From Euglena gracilis (taxonomy: Eukaryota > Euglenida > Euglenophyceae > Euglenales), in assembly GCA_039621445.1 (NCBI GenBank), contig CP154954.1:35759703-35823702 (forward strand): 64,000 bases of DNA, read 5' to 3'. The translations under genes and the position numbers were made by a program. Shown here piece by piece: positions 11,410 through 21,600 of the stretch. The number at the start of each line of letters is the position of its first letter. The first letter of the stretch is position 1. The notes beneath the pieces are model-generated. The model was not told where the DNA came from and searched no databases. It saw nothing but the letters and a program-made list of their open reading frames with translations.

Positions 11410-11497
11410 GGATGAGCGCCTCTGGGATCCGATATTTCAGGTGCCTGGGCAGGTTTTGGTGTTTGCTGCTGAGCCGAATTTTGTGCCGTCCCTTTCG

Positions 11498-12169
11498 TCA
11501 CCCCTCAGGTAGTGGGCTTTCCAGGTTGGTGCAGGTCCGGCCGTCACACACCCGTGGCCGGAGACCCAGGACATGGGGGCTGCCCCATATCCTGGTGGGC
11601 TTCTGGTAGCCCCAGTCAGCGTACTGGCAGTAATCCACGTCCACGTGTAGGATCCCTGCCATGTACCTGCGGGTCCGCAGGTAACCATACCGGGAGTTTT
11701 CCAGCCACCACCGCCGTGGGCGTAGGTATCTGATGATGGCCAGGGCCCGCTGCACCAGCCGATCAGCCAATTTAAAATCCCGTTCCCTGGTGGTCAGGGC
11801 CACGCTGAATTCGGTGCAGGGGACCCCGCACACCACCACCTCAAAATCCCCAGGCTGGAACTGTTTTTTAAAATTCCATTTCAGCACATCAACACAAATG
11901 TCTGGCCGCCACCTGGGGTCCACGTCCACCGACGTGACCTGGTAGCCCAGGCTGCGATAGACGTCCCCCACTGAACCTGTCCAGCAGAACAGGTCCAGCA
12001 TCCGCCTGGGCTGGTCCGCTCTCCCCGCCTGCCCCAGGTGCGCCGGTTCGACATCCCCTGTGGCCCCCCCGGTCCCTGTGGATGGCCCTGAAAAATGTGT
12101 CCGGAACCTGGTTTTTTTCTCCCTCCCCCTTCGTGTCACCTCCTCCAGCGTGCACCGGTCTGGGTGCCC
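11498..12169 (-). pseudogene. C5-cytosine methyltransferase-like domain (copy 1, mutated)
   Basis: Same domain as in copy 2 with about 210 readable residues. The cysteine of the catalytic PC motif is kept (CGVPCTEFS), but the SAM-binding loop reads DLFCWTG instead of DLFCGTG, and motif VI reads LENS instead of LENP. Both changes would be expected to abolish or weaken activity. The frame is closed by a TGA at 11498-11500, where copy 2 reads through, and is separated from the Dam-like remnant by a TGA at about 12170. The domain sits between a Dam-like region and the protease, so it is part of the element polyprotein and not a host gene. Confidence 0.8.
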
Positions 12170-12281
12170 TCACAGCAAAAAGGCTGCGATGGGCCACTTG
12201 GTCCCTCGGCACAACTCCTCCCCTCTGCCGAAAAATCGTGTCCCCTGAGGGAACGTGACTTGGCGCACTGCCAAGCCCTCA
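12170..12281 (-). pseudogene. Dam-like domain C-terminal remnant (copy 1)
   Basis: About 37 codons matching the end of the copy 2 Dam-like domain (VTFPQGTRFFGRGEEL, RGTKWPIAAFLL), stopped by TGA where copy 2 reads TGC AGG. Sequence beyond 12281 on this strand no longer matches copy 2, so the inverted-repeat breakpoint cuts through the domain. Confidence 0.75.
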
Positions 12282-12590
12282 CAGGCATCAATCAGGGAGG
12301 CAGCAAGGGAGGTCATCAACGTTCCCCAAACCAGTAAGGGCACGGATGAAACCGCCCCCAGCACGGAAAGGGATTCAGGTTTTTCGATTCGCCAGGTGAG
12401 GTGCGTCAGGGCCGCACCTTCCACCTCAGCCCCCACACCACAGCCAGCCCCAGCACCACTCCCAGCCCGTTCCTCAGGGTTTGGGAGGTCTCCCTCCCGG
12501 TGGATCTCCCAGGACTACCACGTCCGGGAGGAGTACGTGAGGGACGTACTCCGCCGCCTGGGGGTCCAGCCGGAGGGCGACGCTTTTTCT
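12282..12590 (+). pseudogene. N-terminal part of the Dam-like polyprotein segment (copy 2)
   Basis: In the third plus frame a proline/alanine-rich linker (about 12400-12490) leads into WISQDYHVREEYVRDVLRRL and GDAF. This is the pattern expected at the start of phage-Dam-like domains, where a DAF/DxF motif precedes the NPPY loop. The matching continuation (ENRRFVGWWGPGS) is in the first frame, so one frameshift lies between about 12588 and 12597. An open frame upstream to 12255 extends into the copy 1 arm and is not meaningful there. Confidence 0.6.
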
Positions 12591-14496
12591 GCACAAAGAA
12601 AACCGCAGGTTTGTCGGCTGGTGGGGGCCAGGGAGCAGGGAGGGAAAAGATGCCTTCAAACAGGACTGGGGCAGGGAGGCTTTGTGGATCAACCCACCTT
12701 ACAAAAAAATCCAGGAGGTTCTCGAAAAAATCAGGAGGGATCAGGCCCATGCCATCCTGGTGATCCCCAGGTGGCCGGGGCGGCGCTGGTACAGGGAGGC
12801 GAGGGGCTTGACAGTGAGCCAAGTCACGTTCCCTCAGGGGACACGATTTTTCGGCAGAGGGGAGGAGTTGTGCCGGGGGACCAAGTGGCCCATCACAGCC
12901 TTTTTGCTGTGCAGGCACCCAGACCGGTGCACGCTGGAGGAGGTGACACGAAGGGGGAGGGAGAAAAAAACCAGGTTCGGGACACATTTTTCAGGGCCAC
13001 CCCATGGGACCGGGGGGGCCACAGGGGAGGTCAAGCCGGCACACCTGGGGCAGGTGGGGAGAGCGGACCAGCCCAGGCGGATGCTGGACCTGTTCTGCGG
13101 GACAGGTTCAGTAGGGGACGTCAACCGCAGCCTGGGTTACCAGGTCACGTCGGTGGACGTGGACCCCAGGTGGCGGCCAGACATTTGTGTTGACGTGCTG
13201 AAATGGAATTTTAAAAAAGAGTTCCAGCCTGGGGATTTTGAGGTGGTGGTGTGCGGGGTCCCCTGCACCGAATTCAGCCTGGCCCTGACCACAAGGGAAC
13301 GAGATTTTAAATTGGCTGATCGGCTGGTGCAGCGGGCCCTGGCCATCATCAGATACCTCCGCCCACGGCGGTGGTGGCTGGAAAACCCCTGGTACGGGTA
13401 CCTGCGGACCCGCAGGTACATGGCAGGGATCCCACACGTGGACGTGGATTACTGCCAGTACGCTGACTGGGGCTACCAGAAGCCCACCAGGATATGTGGC
13501 AGCCCCCATGTCCTGGGTCTCCGGCCACGGGTGTGTGACGGCCGGACCTGCACCAACCTGGAAAGCCCAGTACCGGAGGGGGGACGAAAGGGTTGGCACA
13601 AAATTCGGCTCAGCAGCAAACACCAAAACCTGCCCAGGCACCAGAAATATCGGATCCCAGAGGCACTCATCCGGGACCTGGCCACAGCACCGGCACCGGA
13701 GGCCCACGCTGCCGACCCCCAGACAGAGCGAGGGGTGCCCTCGGTCTTGCTCCGTGAGGTGGGGCAGGGTGCCAGTGAACGGCAGCTGCTGATGCGGGTG
13801 CAGGCCAGGGGGCCAGACGGACAGACCCACTTCATCAACGCCCTCATTGACACAGGGGCAGAGGTGAACCTGGTCCGAAGAGGCATGCTACCCAGCACAT
13901 ACCTCCTGCCTGCCCCCAAGCCCCTGTCCCTGGTGACGGCTAGTGGAGCCAAGATGGAAGGGGGGGAACGTGAGGCAACCCTGGGCCTGGTCCTCCGGCG
14001 GGAAGGTGGCCTGGGTCAGGGGGACGGGGCCCTGTGGACGGCCCCAGCCTCCTTCTATGAGGCAGACATCCACGTGGAGACCATCATCGGCTTTCCGTGG
14101 CTGGAGGAAAACCAGCTCGGGGTGTTTCCACATCTCCGAGCCTTGGCATTGAGGGGAGAGCCGGTGGTCCAGGTGAGCCAGGTGGTCCTCCTTCGGGGAC
14201 ATGATGTGGAGGGTGAGCAAGTTCAGCCAGCAGCCCACAAAAAGGCACAAAAGCGAGTGAGATACCTGAAAATGGTGGAAAAAGTCAGAGCACTGCGGCT
14301 TGCTTTGCCAGAGGCAGCCCTGGGGGAGGACACCGAGGAGCCTGAGTGGGAGGAAAACCCCCTGCACGAGGATGAGGCGACCCAGGAGACAGTGGCCAAA
14401 GGAACTCCTGCGGGCAGCCCGGGAGGTCGAAGCACGGGCAGCCCAAGGGGTCATCCTTGTTCCCGAAGGGGAACAGGTGACCAGCCAGCGGGCTGA
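12541..14496 (+). pseudogene. Dam-like plus C5-methyltransferase-like plus protease polyprotein (copy 2)
   Basis: One long frame carries three domains. First, from the stop at 12538, comes FVGWWGPGS, DAFKQDW, then LWINPPYKKIQEVLEKI and LVIPRWPGRRWY. This is the layout of phage-type N6-adenine methyltransferases, where NPPY is the catalytic motif. Second is a C5-cytosine methyltransferase-like domain: SAM loop DLFCGTGSVG (about 13087), acidic DVDPRW, catalytic CGVPCTEFS with the cysteine codon at 13264-13266, and WWLENPWYG as motif VI. Third is the aspartic protease, LIDTGAEVN (about 13849). A plausible role is methylating element DNA, which is inference. The frame ends out of phase: an extra A near 14400 shifts RT into another frame. 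No separate target-recognition domain is obvious. Confidence 0.82.
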
Positions 14497-15697
14497 GGAG
14501 CTCCGGGCAGCCCTCCGGAGGGACTTCGAGGGGGAGGTTCTCCGAGACAGGATTTGGGGGGAAGGAATCGTTCGGGGGCCCCTGGGGGAAGGGAAAATCG
14601 AATTAAAACCGGGATCCGTGGCGAAAAAACAGAGGCCCATCCACCTGACGGGGGAGAGGCACAGGGCACTGTGTGACCTGGTGGACGAGTGGGTTCGGGA
14701 CAAGAAGGTGGAGGAGGGGGTGCCAAGTGCCTGGAGCAGCCCCACATTTGTGGTGGCCAAGAAACAGGGGAAGTGGCGTGGGGTTGTGGACTTCCGGGCA
14801 TTAAACGAGGCCACAGTGACGGATGCTTACCCCCTCCCCAGGATCGAGGACATCCTGGTGAATCAGAGACGGAGGTACCTGTTCTCCGTCCTTGATCTCA
14901 AGGATGCCTTCCATCAGGTGCCCCAACACGAAGACTCACGCCCATACACCTGCTGCAGCACCCCCCGGGGGTCCAAGCAGTGGTGTGTGGTCGTGATGGG
15001 CCTGAAAAATGGAGTGGCCATTTTTCAGCGGGTGATCGACTACTCGCTGAGGGATGTGGCTGATGTCGCCAACCCATACGTTGACGACATCATCGTGGGG
15101 ACCGAGTGGTGTGGCACGGAGGAAGCTACCCTGGAGGCACACGACCAGGACATAAGGCGAGTGTTGGGGGCACTGCGGGAACACCGCCTGGTCGTGGACA
15201 AAAACAAGTGCCGCTTCTTCGTAAGAGAAGTGGAGTTCTGTGGCCACATCCTGGGGGGAGGAAAACGGAGGCCAGCCCCGGGCAAACTCATGGCGCTGGA
15301 GAAGTGGGAGGAGCCCCTCACGATCACAGCCCTCAGGGGCTTTCTGGGCTTCACCAACTACTACTCCAGCTACGTGAAGGAGTATGCCCGGTATGCAGCC
15401 CCCCTGATGGAACTCACGTGTGGAAGGGAAAAAAGGCAGCAAAAAACCTGTGAAATTCGGCCAAGTGGAACGGAGGCCTTCACCGCCCTGAAGCAGGAGC
15501 TCCTTCGGGGATTGGAGCTCCACACCATCAACCCGGACCAGCCATTCATTCTCCGGGTTGATGCGAGCGACAAGGCGGTGGGGGCAGCCCTTGAACAGTT
15601 TTTGGAGCCAACGGAGGGGATGCCCACAGCCGTGGAGGCCACCACACGGAAAACCGTGCCTGTGGCTTTCTGCTCCCGAAAACTCACAGCTGGGCAG
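14397..15697 (+). pseudogene. Reverse transcriptase and partial RNase H (copy 2)
   Basis: Gypsy RT with SPTFVVAKKQGKWRGVVDFR, YPLPRIEDIL, FSVLDLKDAFHQV and an intact YVDD (15077-15088). The thumb/connection (FCGHILGGGKRRPAPGK, LRGFLGFTNYYSSYVK) and the start of RNase H (RVDASDKAVGAALEQF, VPVAFCSRKL) follow. Two indels near 15415 and 15470 (about 11 bases and 1 base missing against copy 1) cancel, so about 18 codons read in another frame before the frame recovers. The sequence ends in the satellite before the RNase H active site is complete. Confidence 0.88.
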
Positions 15698-18600
15698 GGG
15701 ACCCGTTGGTTTCATGATTGTCGTGGTTTAATGGTAAGAAAAACATGCAGCGGGGATGTTGGTTGCAAGAAATGAGCAGATTTAGATGGGTGCATTCGAC
15801 CATTCCGGGGGACATGTACCAGGCCAGCCCAGGTTACCATGTAAAAATGGACCAAATTGGGCCTTACTCCGAGTAACCGAATGGGTGTTCCAGCAGGCCT
15901 CCAAAGTCAGGGGACCCGTTGGTTTCATGATTGTCGTGGTTTAATGGTAAGAAAAACATGCAGCCGGAAGGTTGGTTGCAAGAAATGAGCAGATTTAGAT
16001 GGGTGCATTCGACCATTCCGGGGGACATTTACCAGGTCAGCCCAGGTTACCATGTAAAAATGGACCAAATTGGGCCTTACTCCGAGTAACCGAATGGGTG
16101 TTCCAGGAGGCCTCCAAAGTCAGGGGACCCGTTGGTTTCATGATTGTCGTGGTTTAATGGTAAGAAAAACATGCAGCCGGAAGGTTGGTTGCAAGAAATG
16201 AGCAGATTTAGATGGGTGCATTCGACCATTCCGGGGGACATTTACCAGGTCAGCCCAGGTTACCATGTAAAAATGGACCAAATTGGGCCTTACTCCGAGT
16301 AACCGAATGGGTGTTCCAGGAGGCCTCCAAAGTCAGGGGACCCGTTGGTTTCATGATTGTCGTGGTTTAATGGTAAGAAAAACATGCAGCCGGAAGGTTG
16401 GTTGCAAGAAATGAGCATTATGGGTGCATTCGACCATTCCGGGGGACATTTACCAGGTCAGCCCAGGTTACCATGTAAAAATGGACCAAATTGGGCCTTA
16501 CTCCGAGTAACCGAATGGGTGTTCCAGGAGGCCTCCAAAGTCAGGGGACCCGTTGGTTTCATGATTGTCGTGGTTTAATGGTAAGAAAAACATGCAGCCG
16601 GAAGGTTGGTTGCAAGAAATGAGCAGATTTAGATGGGTGCATTCGACCATTCCGGGGGACATTTACCAGGTCAGCCCAGGTTACCATGTAAAAATGGACC
16701 AAATTGGGCCTTACTCCGAGTAACCGAATGGGTGTTCCAGGAGGCCTCCAAAGTCAGGGGACCCGTTGGTTTCATGATTGTCGTGGTTTAATGGTAAGAA
16801 AAACATGCAGCCGGAAGGTTGGTTGCAAGAAATGAGCATATTTAGATGGGTGCATTCGACCATTCCGGGGGACATTTACCAGGTCAGCCCAGGTTACCAT
16901 GTAAAAATGGACCAAATTGGGCCTTACTCCGAGTAACCGAATGGGTGTTCCAGGAGGCCTCCAAAGTCAGGGGACCCGTTGGTTTCATGATTGTCGTGGT
17001 TTAATGGTAAGAAAAACATGCAGCCGGAAGGTTGGTTGCAAGAAATGAGCAGATTTAGATGGGTGCATTCGACCATTTCGGGGGACATTTACCAGGTCAG
17101 CCCAGGTTACCATGTAAAAATGGACCAAATTGGGCCTTACTCCGAGTAACCGAATGGGTGTTCCAGGAGGCCTCCAAAGTCAGGGGACCCGTTGGTTTCA
17201 TGATTGTCGTGGTTTAATGGTAAGAAAAACATGCAGCCGGAAGGTTGGTTGCAAGAAATGAGCATATTTAGATGGGTGCATTCGACCATTCCGGGGGACA
17301 TTTACCAGGTCAGCCCAGGTTACCATGTAAAAATGGACCAAATTGGGCCTTACTCCGAGTAACCGAATGGGTGTTCCAGGAGGCCTCCAAAGTCAGGGGA
17401 CCCGTTGGTTTCATGATTGTCGTGGTTTAATGGTAAGAAAAACATGCAGCCGGAAGGTTGGTTGCAAGAAATGAGCAGATTTAGATGGGTGCATTCGACC
17501 ATTCCGGGGGACATTTACCAGGTCAGCCCAGGTTACCATGTAAAAATGGACCAAATTGGGCCTTACTCCGAGTAACCGAATGGGTGTTCCAGGAGGCCTC
17601 CAAAGTCAGGGGACCCGTTGGTTTCATGATTGTCGTGGTTTAATGGTAAGAAAAACATGCAGCCGGAAGGTTGGTTGCAAGAAATGAGCAGATTTAGATG
17701 GGTGCATTCGACCATTCCGGGGGACATTTACCAGGTCAGCCCAGGTTACCATGTAAAAATGGACCAAATTGGGCCTTACTCCGAGTAACCGAATGGGTGT
17801 TCCAGGAGGCCTCCAAAGTCGGGGGACTCGTTGGTTTCATGATTGTCGTGGTTTAATGGTAAGAAAAACATGCAGCCGGAAGGTTGGTTGCAAGAAATGA
17901 GCACATTTAGATGGGTGCATTCGACCATTCCGGGGGACATTTACCAGGTCAGCCCAGGTTACCATGTAAAAATGGACCAAATTGGGCCTTACTCCGAGTA
18001 ACCGAATGGGTGTTCCAGGAGGCCTCCAAAGTCAGGGGACCCGTTGGTTTCATGATTGTCGTGGTTTAATGGTAAGAAAAACATGCAACCGGAAGGTTGG
18101 TTGCAAGAAATGAGCATATTTAGATGGGTGCATTCGACCATTCCGGGGGACATTTACCAGGTCAGCCCAGGTTACCATGTAAAAATGGACCAAATTGGGC
18201 CTTACTCCGAGTAACCGAATGGGTGTTCCAGGAGGCCTCCAAAGTCAGGGGACCCGTTGGTTTCATGATTGTCGTGGTTTAATGGTAAGAAAAACATGCA
18301 GCCGGAAGGTTGGTTGCAAGAAATGAGCAGATTTAGATGGGTGCATTCGACCATTCCGGGGGACATTTACCAGGTCAGCCCAGGTTACCATGTAAAAATG
18401 GACCAAATTGGGCCTTACTCCGAGTAACCGAATGGGTGTTCCAGGAGGCCTCCAAAGTCAGGGGACTCGTTGGTTCATTGATTGTCGTGGTTTAATGGTA
18501 AGAAAAACATGCAGCCGGAAGGTTGGTTGCAAGAAATGAGCAGATTTAGATGGGTGCATTCGACCATTCCGGGGGACATTTACCAGGTCAGCCCAGGTTA

Positions 18601-21600
18601 CCATGTAAAAATGGACCAAATTGGGCCTTACTCCGAGTAACCGAATGGGTGTTCCAGGAGGCCTCCAAAGTCAGGGGACCCGTTGGTTTCATGATTGTCG
18701 TGGTTTAATGGTAAGAAAAACATGCAGCCGGAAGGTTGGTTGCAAGAAATGAGCAGATTTAGATGGGTGCATTCGACCATTCCGGGGGACATTTACCAGG
18801 TCAGCCCAGGTTACCATGTAAAAATGGACCAAATTGGGCCTTACTCCGAGTAACCGAATGGGTGTTCCAGGAGGCCTCCAAAGTCAGGGGACCCGTTGGT
18901 TTCATGATTGTCGTGGTTTAATGGTAAGAAAAACATGCAGCCGGAAGGTTGGTTGCAAGAAATGAGCAGATTTAGATGGGTGCATTCGACCATTCCGGGG
19001 GACATTTACCAGGTCAGCCCAGGTTACCATGTAAAAATGGACCAAATTGGGCCTTACTCCGAGTAACCGAATGGGTGTTCCAGGAGGCCTCCAAAGTCAG
19101 GGGACCGTTGGTTTCATGATTGTCGTGGTTTAATGGTAAGAAAAACATGCAGCCGGAAGGTTGGTTGCAAGAAATGAGCACTTTTAGATGGGTGCATTCG
19201 ACCATTCCGGGGGACATTTACCAGGTCAGCCCAGGTTACCATGTAAAAATGGACCAAATTGGGCCTTACTCCGAGTAACCGAATGGGTGTTCCAGGAGGC
19301 CTCCAAAGTCAGGGGACCCGTTGGTTTCATGATTGTCGTGGTTTAATGGTAAGAAAAACATGATCCGGAAGGTTGGTTGCAAGAAACGAGCAGATTTAGA
19401 TGGGTGCATTCGACCATTCCGGGGGACATTTACCAGGTCAGCCCAGGTTACCATGTAAAAATGGACCAAATTGGGCCTTACTCCGAGTAACCGAATGGGT
19501 GTTCCAGGAGGCCTCCAAAGTCAGGGGACCCGTTGGTTTCATGATTGTCGTGGTTTAATGGTAAGAAAAACATGCAGCCGGAAGGTTGGTTGCAAGAAAT
19601 GAGCAGATTTAGATGGGTGCATTCGACCATTCCGGGGGACATTTACCAGGTCATCCCAGGTTACCATGTAAAAATGGACCAAATTGGGCCTTACTCCGAG
19701 TAACCGAATGGGTGTTCCAGGAGGCCTCCAAAGTCAGGGGACCCGTTGGTTTCATGATTGTCGTGGTTTAATGGTAAGAAAAACATGCATCCGGAAGGTT
19801 GGTTGCAAGAAATGAGCAGATTTAGATGGGTGCATTCGACCATTCCAGGGGACATTTACCAGGTCATCCCAGGTTACCATGTAAAAATGGACCAAATTGG
19901 GCCTTACTCCGAGTAGATTTAGATGGGTACATTCGACCATTCCGGGGGACATTTACCAGGTCAGCCCAGGTTACCATGTAAAAATGGACCAAATTGGGCC
20001 TTACTCCGAGTAACCGAATGGGTGTTCCAGGAGGCCTCCAAAGTCAGGGGACCCGTTGGTTTCATGATTGTCGTGGTTTCATGGTAAGAAAAACATGCAG
20101 CCGGAAGGTTGGTTGCAAGAAATGAGCACATTTAGATGGGTGCATTCGACCATTCCGGGGGACATTTACCAGGTCAGCCCAGGTTACCATGTAAAAATGG
20201 ACCAAATTGGGCCTTACTCCGAGTAACCGAATGGGTGTTCCAGGAGGCCTCCAAAGTCAGGGGACCCGTTGGTTTCATGATTGTCGTGGTTTAATGGTAA
20301 GAAAAACATGCAGCCGGAAGGTTGGTTGCAAGAAATGAGCAGATTTAGATGGGTGCATTCGACCATTCCGGGGGACATTTACCAGGTCAGCCCAGGTTAC
20401 CATGTAAAAATGGACCAAATTGGGCCTTACTCCGAGTAACCGAATGGGTGTTCCAGGAGGCCTCCAAAGTCAGGGGACCCGTTGGTTTCATGATTGTCGT
20501 GGTTTAATGGTAAGAAAAACATGCAGCCGGTAGGTTGGTTGCAAGAAATGAGCACATTTAGATGGGTGCATTCGACCATTCCGGGGGACATTTACCAGGT
20601 CAGCCCAGGTTACCATATAAAAATGGACCAAATTGGGCCTTACTCCGAGTAACCGAATGGGTGTTCCAGGAGGCCTCCAAAGTCAGGGGACCCGTTGGTT
20701 TCATGATTGTCGTGGTTTAATGGTAAGAAAAACATGCAGCGGGAATGCTGGTTGCAAGAAATGAGCACATTTAGATGGGTGCATTCGACCATTCCGGGGG
20801 ACATTTACCAGGTCAGCCCAGGTTACCATGTAAAAATGGACCAAATTGGGCCTTACTCCCAGTAACCGAATGGGTGTTCCAGGAGGCCTCCAAAGTCAGG
20901 GGACCCGTTGGTTTCATGATTGTCGTGGTTTAATGGTAAGCAAAACATGCAGCCGGTAGGTTCGTTGCAAGAAATGAGCAGATTTAGATGGGTGCATTCG
21001 ACCATTCCGGGGGACATTTACCAGGTCAGCCCAGGTTACCATATAAAAATGGACCAAATTGGGCCTTACTCCGAGTAACCGAATGGGTGTTCCAGGAGGC
21101 CTCCAAAGTCAGGGGACCCGTTGGTTTCATGATTTTCGTGGTTTAATGGTAAGAAAAACATGCAGCCGGTAGGTTGGTTGCAAGAAATGAGCAGATTTAG
21201 ATGGGTGCATTCGACCATTCCGGGGACATTTACCAGGTCAGCCCAGGTTACCATATAAAAATGGACCAAATTGGGCCTTACTCCGAGTAACCGAATGGGT
21301 GTTCCAGGAGGCCTCCAAAGTCAGGGGACCCGTTGGTTTCATGATTTTCGTGGTTTAATGGTAAGAAAAACATGCAGCCGGAAGGTTGGTTGCAAGAAAT
21401 GAGCACATTTAGATGGGTGCATTCGACCATTCCGGGGGACATTTACCAGGTCAGCCCAGGTTACCATGTAAAAATGGACCAAATTGGGCCTTACTCCCAG
21501 TAACCGAATGGGTGTTCCAGGAGGCCTCCAAAGTCAGGGGACCCGTTCGGTTTCATGATTGTCGTGGTTTAATGGTAAGAAAAACATGCAGCCGGTAGGT

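Larger units (their letters stand above)
7009..12281 (-). mobile_element. Ty3/gypsy chromodomain element, family 1 copy 1
   Basis: A broken pol on the minus strand, reading from high to low coordinates: Dam-like C-terminus, C5-methyltransferase-like domain, protease, reverse transcriptase, RNase H, integrase, chromodomain. Protease-RT-RNase H-integrase order is that of Ty3/gypsy, and the terminal chromodomain marks a chromovirus-type lineage. Gag and the upstream LTR are missing because the copy is cut off inside the Dam-like domain at about 12281. Lesions visible against copy 2 are stops at about 12170 and 11498, a deletion of about 90 bp between methyltransferase and protease, single-base frameshifts near 10400 and 9483, and substitutions in catalytic motifs. 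It is certainly inactive. Confidence 0.9.
9487..15697. repeat. Large inverted repeat formed by family 1 copies 1 and 2
   Basis: The left arm, about 9487-12281 (minus sense), and the right arm, about 12801-15697 (plus sense), are the same element segment in opposite orientation, from the Dam-like C-terminus through RNase H. About 520 bp lie between them and belong to copy 2. The arms differ by many substitutions and indels, so this is an old or independently derived pair and not a recent perfect palindrome. The right arm ends at the satellite junction and the left arm continues into integrase. Confidence 0.85.
12282..15697 (+). mobile_element. Ty3/gypsy methyltransferase element, family 1 copy 2
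   Basis: Plus-strand partial copy: Dam-like domain, C5-methyltransferase-like domain, protease, RT and the first part of RNase H. It is truncated at about 15697, where CTGGGCAGG passes into satellite GGGGACCCGTTGG; CAGG is shared by both partners at the junction. RNase H remainder, integrase, chromodomain, gag and LTRs are absent. Key residues (NPPY, DLFCGTG, PC, ENP, DTGA, YVDD) are all intact. Frameshifts near 12590 and 14400 and a stop at 12538 break the frame. Confidence 0.88.

Noticed and set aside
13888-14814. 308-codon minus-strand frame opposite the copy 2 protease/RT
   Set aside because: Antisense shadow of a GC-rich coding frame; the mirrored frame appears opposite copy 1 too.
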